Source of the DNA: Gemmatimonadota bacterium
GTDB lineage: Bacteria; GCA-2686955
Assembly (NCBI GenBank): GCA_002686955.1
Contig: NYZA01000199.1
Location: 1 to 31,999, forward strand
Direction of reading: 5' to 3'
Length of the DNA stretch: 31,999 nt
Part shown: in pieces, positions 15,881-23,913 of the stretch
Layout: every line of letters starts with the position of its first letter
Position numbering within the stretch: the stretch's first letter is position 1
Notes under the pieces: model-generated
What the model saw: the letters and a program-made list of their open reading frames with translations, nothing else
Told to the model about the DNA's origin: nothing
Database searches by the model: none
Program-made: the position numbers and the translations under genes

Positions 15881-15899
15881 CCGTCCGATCACGGTTTGC

Positions 15900-16829
15900 T
15901 CATTCCGCGACAATCTCGTCCAGCAAATTCGAGACACATTCGCCCGGGCAGGTGCTTTGCTCGGCCGCCTGCATCAGCACGCGCACCCCCTCGGCCTGCT
16001 GTGGAATCGCGAAGGTCGCGCTCGCGCTCCCCGTCGCGTCAGCCACGGGCAGCCCCACGATCTTGTCGACGCTGACATCGCCGATGTCGAATGTCGCGCA
16101 GTATCCTCCGAATCCTCCGGTGTTCGTCTCTCCATCTTGGAACCCGTACACGATGGCGACGGGACGGCCGGGGATCGCACCGGTCACGGTCCAGGTCGCG
16201 GTCTGGCCGGCCACGAGATTCTGAACCGAAAGCGTCAGGCAGTCGGCCGCGCCCGGATCGTCGACCAAACAGAGATCATCGAGCACCCAGCTCGGATCGC
16301 CTCCGATTTCGGACACCCGCAGCTCGCCGATATCCGCCACCTGGGCGTTTAGCTCCGCGTAGCTGCCCGCGCTCGGATTCGCCAGCTTCGTCGCGATATA
16401 GGCACCGCCGGAATCGTACAGATCCATGCGGACCGTCGTCCCCGTGAACCCTCCCGACACCCAGCACGAGACCCAGCGCTTCGGCGTGGAGAGCTCGATG
16501 GTCTCGGTGTCGCGCGGCGTGCCTCCATCGGAAAAGCACCCGATGCAGGTGTCATCGAAAGCCAGAAAATTGCTGCCGCTACGCGCGGGGGAGCCGAAGC
16601 TCGCGCAATCGTCGAGAATCCCGCCTCCGTCGTAGGCCAGGGGACCCGAAAAGGTCACTCCCTGGGCGGCGTATTCGTCCCTCAGCGCGGTCGTCAGACT
16701 GAAATCGCAAGGCTGCGAGCCGTCGTCGAAATCGATGCAGGTCACGGCGGCGGCCGAGCCACCCATAGTGGTCGCGATCGTCCACGAGACCAGAGCGCGA
16801 GTGGGCAGTGCGTCGATGCTTCTCATCAT
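15900..16829 (-). CDS. Secreted protein of unknown function
   Basis: A 309-residue exported protein. ATG 16829 is chosen because AAGGG lies 5 bases upstream and because a signal peptide follows (ALPTRALVSWTIATTMGGSAAA); the frame is open 70 codons further upstream, but without such features. The first half (CIDFDDGSQPCDFSLTTALR, GVTFSGPLAYDGGG, SNFLAFDDT) resembles a beta-sandwich found in exported proteins that bind surfaces or polysaccharide. The second half (LTLSVQNLVAGQTATWTVTG to VLMQAAEQSTCPGECVSNLL) is a domain I associate with other secreted proteins of environmental bacteria, with paired cysteines. No catalytic motif is visible. The function is unknown. Confidence 0.75.
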   Translation of the reverse strand: MMRSIDALPTRALVSWTIATTMGGSAAAVTCIDFDDGSQPCDFSLTTALRDEYAAQGVTFSGPLAYDGGGILDDCASFGSPARSGSNFLAFDDTCIGCFSDGGTPRDTETIELSTPKRWVSCWVSGGFTGTTVRMDLYDSGGAYIATKLANPSAGSYAELNAQVADIGELRVSEIGGDPSWVLDDLCLVDDPGAADCLTLSVQNLVAGQTATWTVTGAIPGRPVAIVYGFQDGETNTGGFGGYCATFDIGDVSVDKIVGLPVADATGSASATFAIPQQAEGVRVLMQAAEQSTCPGECVSNLLDEIVAE

Positions 16830-16941
16830 GCGACCCTTCTCCGGAACAAAGACGTGGACCGGAGCCATCAGGGTAACAAGAGCCCCACCGATCCGCGCTG
16901 AAACGCGCCCTCGATCGAATGCGCCATAGTAACATCCCCCC

Positions 16942-17370
16942 ATGCCACCCCAAACCGTCCGCGCTTCATGCCTCTGCGAAGCGGTCCGCCTCGAGCTCAC
17001 CCTCCCCGCGAAGTTCTGCGTCCACTGCCACTGCGACAACTGCCGCCGGGCGCACGGCGCCGCCTTCGTAACCTATGCCGGTTTCGAGGCCGAGCGGATG
17101 AAGCTGATCGATGCCGAAGGTCTACTGGTGCGCTACCGCACCGATACCGGTGCTACCCGCTCCTTCTGCTCCCGCTGCGGCACGCCCCTGCTCTACGAAG
17201 GCCCGCGCTGGCCCGGCGAGGTGCATGTGGCCCGCGCGCTGATCGAGGGCGAGCTCGGGCTCGCACCCGAAGCCCACGCCTATGTCGACCAGAAGGCCGA
17301 TTGGCACGAGATCACCGACGAATTGCCGCGCCTGGGCGGAGATAGTGGCGTCGAGCCGGTCGACGATTGA
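16942..17370 (+). CDS. GFA / CENP-V family zinc-binding protein
   Basis: A 142-residue protein of the glutathione-dependent formaldehyde-activating (GFA) fold. The zinc ligands expected in the family are present: Cys10 and Cys12 (SCLCEAV), Cys29, Cys31 and Cys34 (HCHCDNCRRAHG), and Cys76 and Cys79 (FCSRCGTPL). Most family members have no proven reaction, and the formaldehyde name should not be taken as a function. It is divergent from the secreted protein at 16829 across a 112-bp gap. Its TGA stop directly abuts the stop of the convergent beta-helix gene. Confidence 0.9.
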   Translation: MPPQTVRASCLCEAVRLELTLPAKFCVHCHCDNCRRAHGAAFVTYAGFEAERMKLIDAEGLLVRYRTDTGATRSFCSRCGTPLLYEGPRWPGEVHVARALIEGELGLAPEAHAYVDQKADWHEITDELPRLGGDSGVEPVDD

Positions 17371-18516
17371 TCAGGGCAACCAGCCCCCGTTCCCCGGGCC
17401 TCCATAAGCCCCCATGTCGGAGCGCGCGCCGTTGGCGTACCAATTCGGCCACCGTGGGTGCCAGTCGGAGATGCCGTCTTCGATCGTGGGATCTCCGGAA
17501 TCGATGCAGGGAGAGTTGGAAGCGAGCACGTAGTCGTAGCCGTAGATGGAGCGGAAACGAGGATCGGCGTCGATATTCCCCTCACCCGTATGGCCACCCT
17601 CCACGTCGCAGTATCTAAGAACCGGCGTGCCCCCCTCGATTTCGTTCGGATCGTCGCCCCAGAGGATGCAGTTCAGCAGCACGGGTGAAGAATCGGAGCA
17701 GTAGAGCCCTCCTCCGACATCGATGATCGATATGTTTCCCGAGATCGTGCAGTTCGTCAGGGACGGCGAGGAGTCTTCGCAGTAGAGACCACCGCCACGT
17801 CCGCCGGCCATATTCTCGGTGATCAGGCAGCCCGTCAGGATCGGCGAGGCGTTGTAGCAAGTGACGCCGCCGCCGTGGAAATCTCTTCCGTTGCCCGTGA
17901 TCGTGCAGCGAATGAGACTCGGCGACGAGGAGCTGGAACAGGCAACTCCCGCCTCGTTGTTTCCGACAATCGTGCACTCTTTCACCAGCGGTGATGAGGA
18001 GGACTGGCAAGCGATCCCGGAGCCGTAGGACTGATCCGCGGAGCCGATCACACACTTCGAGATCGTGGGAGAGGAATCCTCGCAGTCGATCTCATTCCAC
18101 GCGCCGAGCTTGATCACGCACTCGGTGATGGTCGGAGAGGAGGAGCTCTCACAGCAGATACCGGACTGGCAAGGTCGGGGGGGGCCCCAGTCGCCGGCCC
18201 AGCTGATGGTGAACCCGCTCACGATCGATGCCGCGCTTTCGCCGCTGTGGAAATAGAGCCCGCCGCCATCCCAATCGCAATCGATTTCCGTGCCTTCGGC
18301 GCCGGCCTCCGAGACCAACACACGATCCACTCCGCCGAAATCGAGGTTCTTGTCCCCCTCGGCGGTGTAGGTCCCCGGAGCGACGAGCACGGTGTCGCCC
18401 TCTCCAGCGGCGTTCAGACCTGCTTGAATGGTAGGTTCGTCGCCGGGCACTCGGATCGTCGTGGCGTGGGCGGTGGCGACGAGAACGAGAGCAAGGGCTA
18501 ATTCTCGATAGCACAT
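17371..18516 (-). CDS. Secreted right-handed parallel beta-helix protein
   Basis: A 381-residue exported protein, intact. AGGAGG (18523-18528 on the plus strand, read in reverse) precedes ATG 18516 by 6 bases. A signal peptide (LALALVLVATAHA, residues about 6-18) is followed by TIRVPGDEPTIQAGLNAAGE and DTVLVAPGTY, the standard first coil. Then come about nine coils of 20-25 residues with Cys-Ser-rich turns (CESSSSPTI, CQSSSSPLV, CSSSSSPSL, CEDSSPSL). The cap contains NIDADPRFR, SPCIDSGDP and RSDMGAYGG. Such folds bind or cleave polysaccharide, but no pectate-lyase catalytic residues are recognisable, so an enzyme role is not claimed. It is a paralogue of the broken gene at 9616-10540. Confidence 0.9.
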   Translation of the reverse strand: MCYRELALALVLVATAHATTIRVPGDEPTIQAGLNAAGEGDTVLVAPGTYTAEGDKNLDFGGVDRVLVSEAGAEGTEIDCDWDGGGLYFHSGESAASIVSGFTISWAGDWGPPRPCQSGICCESSSSPTITECVIKLGAWNEIDCEDSSPTISKCVIGSADQSYGSGIACQSSSSPLVKECTIVGNNEAGVACSSSSSPSLIRCTITGNGRDFHGGGVTCYNASPILTGCLITENMAGGRGGGLYCEDSSPSLTNCTISGNISIIDVGGGLYCSDSSPVLLNCILWGDDPNEIEGGTPVLRYCDVEGGHTGEGNIDADPRFRSIYGYDYVLASNSPCIDSGDPTIEDGISDWHPRWPNWYANGARSDMGAYGGPGNGGWLP

Positions 18517-18673
18517 GGGAGACCTCCTAAGAGCGTACGACGCGCATCACGAGACCACCATAGGTCATTTTGGGCGCCCTCCGGGAGAATCGAGATCGGT
18601 AGGACGAATTCGGGACCGCGTCGCTCTCCCCCAATGCGATAATTCGAGCTTTCGTTTCACCGGAGTCCCCCAC

Positions 18674-18679
18674 GGAGAG
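18674..18679 (+). promoter_or_regulatory. Ribosome-binding site for the YgfK-type gene
   Basis: GGAGAG lies 5 bases before GTG 18685. It favours that start over the in-frame ATG at 18712, which would cut into the conserved N-terminus. Confidence 0.6.
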
Positions 18680-18684
18680 CCGCT

Positions 18685-21600
18685 GTGTCCGATCGTTTTC
18701 GCCCCATCCCGATGAGTCTCCTCTGCCGATCGATCTTCGAAGAGCTCGAAGAGCGTGACTCGATCTTCGGCATTCCGAGAGCGCTCTTCTTCCGCCCAGT
18801 GCCGGACGATCGATTCGCAACCGAGGTGTACGGGCAGCCGCTCGACACTCCCTTCGGCGTGGCGGCGGGACCCCATTCGCAACTCGCTCAGAACATCGTA
18901 GTGGCGTGGCTCTGCGGCGCGCGCTTCATGGAGTTGAAGACGGTCCAGACCCTCGATGAGCTCGAGATTCCGAAGCCTTGCATCGATATGCAGGATGCCG
19001 GCTACAACGTGGAGTGGTCGCAGGAGCTGAAGGTGCACGAGTCGCTCGACGAATACGTGCGGGCTTTTGTGCTGATCCACGCTCTGCACCGACGCTTGGG
19101 ACTGCCCGGCGATCGGCCCGGCGTGATCTTCAATATGAGCGTGGGCTATAACCTCGAAGGGATCCGCGAAGGGAATATGCAGGCATTCCTTTGCGGCATG
19201 GGCGATGCGGAGGAGCTACTCTCGAAGCACGTCGAATTGGTGGCTGCATATTTCCCGGGGATTCGAGATTGCGCGCTTCCGACGATTGTTTCTGATAATG
19301 TGACGCTGTCTACGATGCACGGATGTCCGCCCGACGAGATCGGCCAGATCGCGACATATCTGATGCGGGAGTGGGGGCTGCATACGAGCGTGAAGCTGAA
19401 TCCGACTCTGCTCGGACCGGAGCGGGTCCGGGAGATTCTGAACGATCGACTGGGTTACCGCGACATCGTCGTGCCGGACGCGGCATTCGAGCACGACCCG
19501 GTCTACTCCGACGCCGTGGAGCTGATTCGGGAGCTGGAGTCGACGGCGGAGGCGTGCGGCGTCGTGTTCGGCGTCAAGCTCTCCAATACGCTCGAAGTGA
19601 TCAACCATCGCGATATTTTCGCCGAGTCAGAGAAACAGATGTATCTCTCGGGGCGTCCGCTTCATGCCCTGACCGTGAATATCGCGGCCGACCTGGCGAC
19701 TGAATTCGATGGACGACTCTTGATCTCCTTCGCCGGTGGAGCCGATGCTTTCAACGTGCCCGACCTTCTCGCGGGGGGGATGCGGACCGTAACCACCTGC
19801 TCCGATCTTTTGCGACCGGGCGGCTATCTGAGGCTGCCGCAGTATATCGAGCGGACGTCGGAAGAGATGGCGGCTCTGGGCGCCGAGGATCTTCATCGGT
19901 TTGCGATTGCTGTTGCGGAACGCCGCTCCTCTTCATCTGAAGCCGCAACCTATCGAAGCGCGGCGCTCGCGAATCTGCGCGGCTACGCGAACGATGTTCT
20001 CGATGACAGAACACTGCACAGCGACGCATTCGATCGACTCCTCACCAAGACCCGGCGCTCTCTCGGTACTTTCGACTGCATCGAGGCTCCCTGCTCCGAC
20101 GAGTGCGCGATCGACCAGCAAGTGCCGGAGTACATGCGTCTGGTGCGCGAGGGACGATTCGGCGAGGCGGTTTCGGTCACCCGCGAGGACAACCATTTGG
20201 CGGCGGTCCTCGGCCATGCTTGCGATCACCTCTGCGAGCGTGTCTGCATCCGAACGCACCAAGACGAGCCGCTCGCGATCCGCGAGATCAAGCGCTTCAT
20301 CATGGAGCACGAGCGGGAGGTCGATGCGAGGGCGAAGGCGAGCCGAGATGCGCGAGTAGGAGTGATAGGGGCCGGCCCATGCGGTCTCTCGGCGGCCGGT
20401 TTCCTCGCGGAAGCGGGATACGGCGTAGAGCTCTTCGAGGCACGGGAGTACGCGGGCGGGATGGTGGCGGGCACGATCCCTCTCTTCCGGGTGTCGCAAG
20501 GGGTCGTGGATCAGGATCTGCGGCGGCTGGAGGCGCTGGGTGCGAAGATCAGCACCGGTGTGGCCGCGGGTCGCGACCTGACTTTGAGCGATCTTCGGGC
20601 GCGGGGCTTCGACTATGTCGTCGTGGCGGCCGGGGCTCAGGTGGGCCTGCCGCTCGGCATCGAGGGAGAGGAGGGCGAGGGGGTGCTCGATGGCCTGGCG
20701 CTGCTCCGTGACGCCCGCAATGCCCAGCCGCCGGCGCTGGAGGGCAATGTCGGCGTGATCGGCGGTGGAGACGTGGCGATGGACTGTGCCCGAGCCGCGG
20801 CCCGGCTCGGCGCGACAGAGGTTTCGATCCTCTACCGCCGCACCCGGGCCGAGATGCCGGCGCAGGACGAAGAGATCGAAGCCGTGCTCGAAGAGGGGAT
20901 CGGAATCACGGAGCTGGTTGCCCCGCTGGCCGCCCGCTTGGGCGATGGGCGGCTGATCGGCCTGGAATGTGCTCGGATGCGTCTCGGCGTAGCGGACGCT
21001 TCGGGACGCCGGCGGCCGGAAGATACGGGCGAGCGTTTCGTGCTGCCGCTCGATGCACTGATCGTCGCGATCGGGCAACGTGCGGACCTGGGCTTCTTCG
21101 GCGGGGAGCCGGTGCGTATCAACGACAAAGGGTGGATCGAAGTCGACCCGAAGAGCATGCGCACTTCGCTCTCCGGTGTGTATGCGGGGGGGGATGTTGC
21201 CGGCGAGGGCCCATCGAATATCGTTGGCGCCCTCGGCGACGGCCGGCGAATCGCACGCGATATCCGGCGGCGGGAAGAGGGGGTGGAGCCGGCGAAGAAG
21301 GAGACACAACAGGGCGATCTGGTCGATCTTTTGAGGCGGCGCGCACTTCGGGATTGGCGTGTGAAGGAGCGACATCGGCCGCCGGAAGAGCGGAAGGGTT
21401 TTGAGGAGATCGTGAAGACACTCACGCCCGAAGACGCGATCGCCGAGGCGGAGCGCTGTCTCGATTGCGACCTATTCTGCTCGACTTGCGTGAGCGTCTG
21501 CCCCAACCTCGCCTTCTTCACCTACGAGACCGCGGCCTTGGAAGTGTCGCTGCCCGTGCTGGAGGGGCGCGATGGAGGCTGGATCGAAACATCGAAGACG

Positions 21601-22032
21601 TCCTTTGCGCTCGGGCAATCGCTGCAAGTCGCGGTTCTCACCGATTTCTGCAACGAATGCGGCAATTGCGAGAGTTTCTGCCCGACGGCCAGAGCTCCTT
21701 ACCAGGACAAGCCTCGCCTGTATCTCGATGGGCGGGAGTTCGAGGCCGAGACCGACAACGCCTATCATCTTCGCGGAGATACGGAAGCGTGGACTCTGAG
21801 AGCGCGCTTCGACGGAGCGACGCACGAGCTTTCGATCGGCGAAGAGTGGCGTTACCGCTCCCCGAACGCCAGCGTCCTGTTCGCGCCGGGTACTCTCGAT
21901 GTGATCGAGGCCGAATGCGAGGATGGAGAAAGGGTGTCGCTCGATCGCTGCGCGACCATGTTCGTCCTGGGTCGCGGATCGATGCGGTCGATGGGCCATC
22001 TGCTACGCTCCACCGCCGTTTCGGCCGATTAG
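18685..22032 (+). CDS. ygfK: YgfK-type iron-sulfur flavoprotein (putative selenate reductase subunit)
   Basis: A 1115-residue cytosolic protein colinear with E. coli YgfK. The N-terminal 400 residues form a dihydropyrimidine-dehydrogenase-like FMN barrel; GPHSQLAQNIVVAWLCGARF then MELKTVQ, FNMSVGYNLEG and STMHGCPPDEI match YgfK closely. A glutamate-synthase-beta-like iron-sulfur region (Cys470, 474, 513, 517, 521) precedes an FAD fold (GAGPCG, 562-567) and an NAD(P) fold (GGGDVA, 693-698). C-terminal cysteine groups C925xxC928xxxC932xxC935xxxC939 and C989xxC992xxC995xxxC999 would hold further clusters. In enterics ygfK lies with molybdenum hydroxylase genes and is linked to selenate reduction; no such partners are visible here, though mobB lies 14 kb upstream. 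The electron acceptor is unknown. Confidence 0.88.
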   Translation: MSDRFRPIPMSLLCRSIFEELEERDSIFGIPRALFFRPVPDDRFATEVYGQPLDTPFGVAAGPHSQLAQNIVVAWLCGARFMELKTVQTLDELEIPKPCIDMQDAGYNVEWSQELKVHESLDEYVRAFVLIHALHRRLGLPGDRPGVIFNMSVGYNLEGIREGNMQAFLCGMGDAEELLSKHVELVAAYFPGIRDCALPTIVSDNVTLSTMHGCPPDEIGQIATYLMREWGLHTSVKLNPTLLGPERVREILNDRLGYRDIVVPDAAFEHDPVYSDAVELIRELESTAEACGVVFGVKLSNTLEVINHRDIFAESEKQMYLSGRPLHALTVNIAADLATEFDGRLLISFAGGADAFNVPDLLAGGMRTVTTCSDLLRPGGYLRLPQYIERTSEEMAALGAEDLHRFAIAVAERRSSSSEAATYRSAALANLRGYANDVLDDRTLHSDAFDRLLTKTRRSLGTFDCIEAPCSDECAIDQQVPEYMRLVREGRFGEAVSVTREDNHLAAVLGHACDHLCERVCIRTHQDEPLAIREIKRFIMEHEREVDARAKASRDARVGVIGAGPCGLSAAGFLAEAGYGVELFEAREYAGGMVAGTIPLFRVSQGVVDQDLRRLEALGAKISTGVAAGRDLTLSDLRARGFDYVVVAAGAQVGLPLGIEGEEGEGVLDGLALLRDARNAQPPALEGNVGVIGGGDVAMDCARAAARLGATEVSILYRRTRAEMPAQDEEIEAVLEEGIGITELVAPLAARLGDGRLIGLECARMRLGVADASGRRRPEDTGERFVLPLDALIVAIGQRADLGFFGGEPVRINDKGWIEVDPKSMRTSLSGVYAGGDVAGEGPSNIVGALGDGRRIARDIRRREEGVEPAKKETQQGDLVDLLRRRALRDWRVKERHRPPEERKGFEEIVKTLTPEDAIAEAERCLDCDLFCSTCVSVCPNLAFFTYETAALEVSLPVLEGRDGGWIETSKTSFALGQSLQVAVLTDFCNECGNCESFCPTARAPYQDKPRLYLDGREFEAETDNAYHLRGDTEAWTLRARFDGATHELSIGEEWRYRSPNASVLFAPGTLDVIEAECEDGERVSLDRCATMFVLGRGSMRSMGHLLRSTAVSAD

Positions 22033-22038
22033 TGCACC

Positions 22039-23913
22039 ATGAGCAACCAAAACGCCCCAACGATTCAATCTTCCGCCCTCTTCGGTGCCCTCTGCGCCGC
22101 TGCGTTGGCCTTGCTCGTCATCGATGTCGCGGGGTTGGCGGGAGCGTCGCTCGATCATCGGCCGATCCTGCTGCTGCTGGGACTGTTCGTTCCCGGAGTG
22201 CTTGGGGCGGTCGGCGGGATCATGGCCGGTGCCGCGCTCCGGGCGCTCGGCCGCGAGTGGATCGGTCGGCCGAAGCCGCTACGGCGCGCGACGGGTCTCG
22301 CGGCTTTTCTGCTGCTCGGAGCGATGCTCGCACCCTTTTTCGCGAGCGAGCCGCCGGTGGGGGGGAGCCGTGATCCCGGGAAGCCGCGGATCGTACTGCT
22401 CGGGATCGACGGGGCTACATGGGAGAGGATCGACCCTCTGATCGCGAAAGGGGAGCTTCCGAATATCGCGCGTCTGGTCCGCGAGGGGGCTCGCGGCGTA
22501 CTGGAGTCGGAGCTGCCTGCCTTCTCGCCGATCGTCTGGACCACGATCGCGTCGGGTAGGGCACCCGCGGTTCACGGGGTCTCGGGAGCGACCGAGACCG
22601 CCAAGAGCGTTGGCTGTGCCCGCATCTGGGAGGTCTTGCGCGATCACGGCTACAGCACCGGCACCTTCGGCTACCTGATCACGTGGCCGCCTCGAGCGGA
22701 CGACGTGGGGTTCACCGTCCCGGGCTGGACCGCCCACGGCCCCGAGTCCGAACCGGACCCTTACGGATTCGTCAACCGCCTGCGCTTCACCGCCAGCCAC
22801 AGCTCCTTGCCCTCCCCGGTAGAGCTGGCGCGGATCTACTGCGACTGGGCAAGGGCAGGAGGGCGTTTCTCGACGATCGCCCGCGCTCTTGGGCGCGTGC
22901 GAGCCGCGGGGGTCTGGTGGCCCGATGAGATCGATCGATTCCACCTGAGCCGAGAAGCCCTGCTCGACGTGAAGGTCGATTCCTTTACCCGCCTGGCGCG
23001 CGAGCGACCCACCGATTTCACCGCCTTCTACATAGACACGGTGGACAACGAGAGCCACCTCTACTGGCGCTGGCTCGAGCCGGAGAAGTTCGAGGGGGTG
23101 GACGCAGCGAAGACCGCTCGCTATCGGGAGGTGATTCCGAACTCTTACCGACATGCCGACGAAGCCGTCGGACGTGCGCTCGAAGCGATCGGTCCGTACG
23201 ATCTGCTTCTGGTGGTTTCCGACCATGGATTCGAAGCCGGAAACCGCAACCAGTTTACCATCGATGTAGAGAACCTGCTGGCGGTGATCGGACTGGAACC
23301 GGATGCGAGCGAGGGCTACGTCACGATCTATCCGCGCGTCTATATCAAGCCGGCGACCCCCGAGCTCGGGGAGGTGATCGCCGAGCGGGTGCTGCGGATC
23401 ACCGAAGAGACGAGCGACCTCCCTCTCTTTATCGCGCGAGTCGTCGAGAGCGGCGATGTCGAGATCGGGGTCGATGCGGCGCGCTTCGCGGAGAGGATGA
23501 AGGCAGGGCGTTCATCCGAGCGCGAGATGGCTCGGTCGAATGCCCTTTTCGATGGCGAAGCTGCTCCTCTTTCCCGTCTGGTCGACCTTACCAGCCGCGC
23601 CTTCAGCGGCGCCCACAACCTGGATGGAATCGTCGTCGCGCACGGTCCTCTCGTTCGATCCGGGGCTGAGATTCCCCGTTCGAGCATCTACGATGTGACA
23701 CCGACGATGCTCTTCGGCGCTGGACTCCCCGTGGCCGAAGATATGCCGGGAAAGCCGCTGACCGGGCTCTTCACGGAGGAGTTTCTGGCTTCCCACCCGA
23801 TCACTAGCGTGCCGACCTACGAAGTGGAAGGGGCCCGCCCCGGCGGTGAGGAAGAGAAGGAGATGCCGGAGGCGCTCAAGGAGCACCTTCGATCCCTCGG
23901 CTACATCAGTTGA
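22039..23913 (+). CDS. Membrane-anchored alkaline-phosphatase-superfamily hydrolase (type I phosphodiesterase-like)
   Basis: A 624-residue protein. Three hydrophobic segments (about 15-38, 43-66 and 85-103) anchor a hydrolase domain on the far side of the membrane. Superfamily features are the metal aspartate in LLGIDGATW (Asp124), the nucleophile region SPIVWTTIASG (probably Ser163), the FYIDTVDNESHLYW metal site and VVSDHGFE near 395. It ends LKEHLRSLGYIS. Relatives include nucleotide pyrophosphatases, phosphonoacetate hydrolases and lipid/glycan phosphotransferases; the substrate cannot be told from sequence. It starts 6 bases after the YgfK-type gene, so it is probably co-transcribed. Its last 8 bases overlap the convergent paralogue. 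Confidence 0.87.
   Translation: MSNQNAPTIQSSALFGALCAAALALLVIDVAGLAGASLDHRPILLLLGLFVPGVLGAVGGIMAGAALRALGREWIGRPKPLRRATGLAAFLLLGAMLAPFFASEPPVGGSRDPGKPRIVLLGIDGATWERIDPLIAKGELPNIARLVREGARGVLESELPAFSPIVWTTIASGRAPAVHGVSGATETAKSVGCARIWEVLRDHGYSTGTFGYLITWPPRADDVGFTVPGWTAHGPESEPDPYGFVNRLRFTASHSSLPSPVELARIYCDWARAGGRFSTIARALGRVRAAGVWWPDEIDRFHLSREALLDVKVDSFTRLARERPTDFTAFYIDTVDNESHLYWRWLEPEKFEGVDAAKTARYREVIPNSYRHADEAVGRALEAIGPYDLLLVVSDHGFEAGNRNQFTIDVENLLAVIGLEPDASEGYVTIYPRVYIKPATPELGEVIAERVLRITEETSDLPLFIARVVESGDVEIGVDAARFAERMKAGRSSEREMARSNALFDGEAAPLSRLVDLTSRAFSGAHNLDGIVVAHGPLVRSGAEIPRSSIYDVTPTMLFGAGLPVAEDMPGKPLTGLFTEEFLASHPITSVPTYEVEGARPGGEEEKEMPEALKEHLRSLGYIS

Noticed and set aside
17899-18190. Ser-rich short repeats in the beta-helix gene as a possible CRISPR or tandem DNA repeat
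   Set aside because: The periodicity is at protein level (coil turns with Cys and Ser runs); the DNA units vary in length and sequence.
18638-18643. GATAAT as a -10 box upstream of the YgfK-type gene
   Set aside because: No acceptable -35 hexamer at 16-18 bases; promoter rules for this lineage are unknown.
19933-21375. 480-codon minus-strand frame opposite the YgfK-type gene
   Set aside because: It is a shadow of a gene with full-length homology; no domain or start signal.
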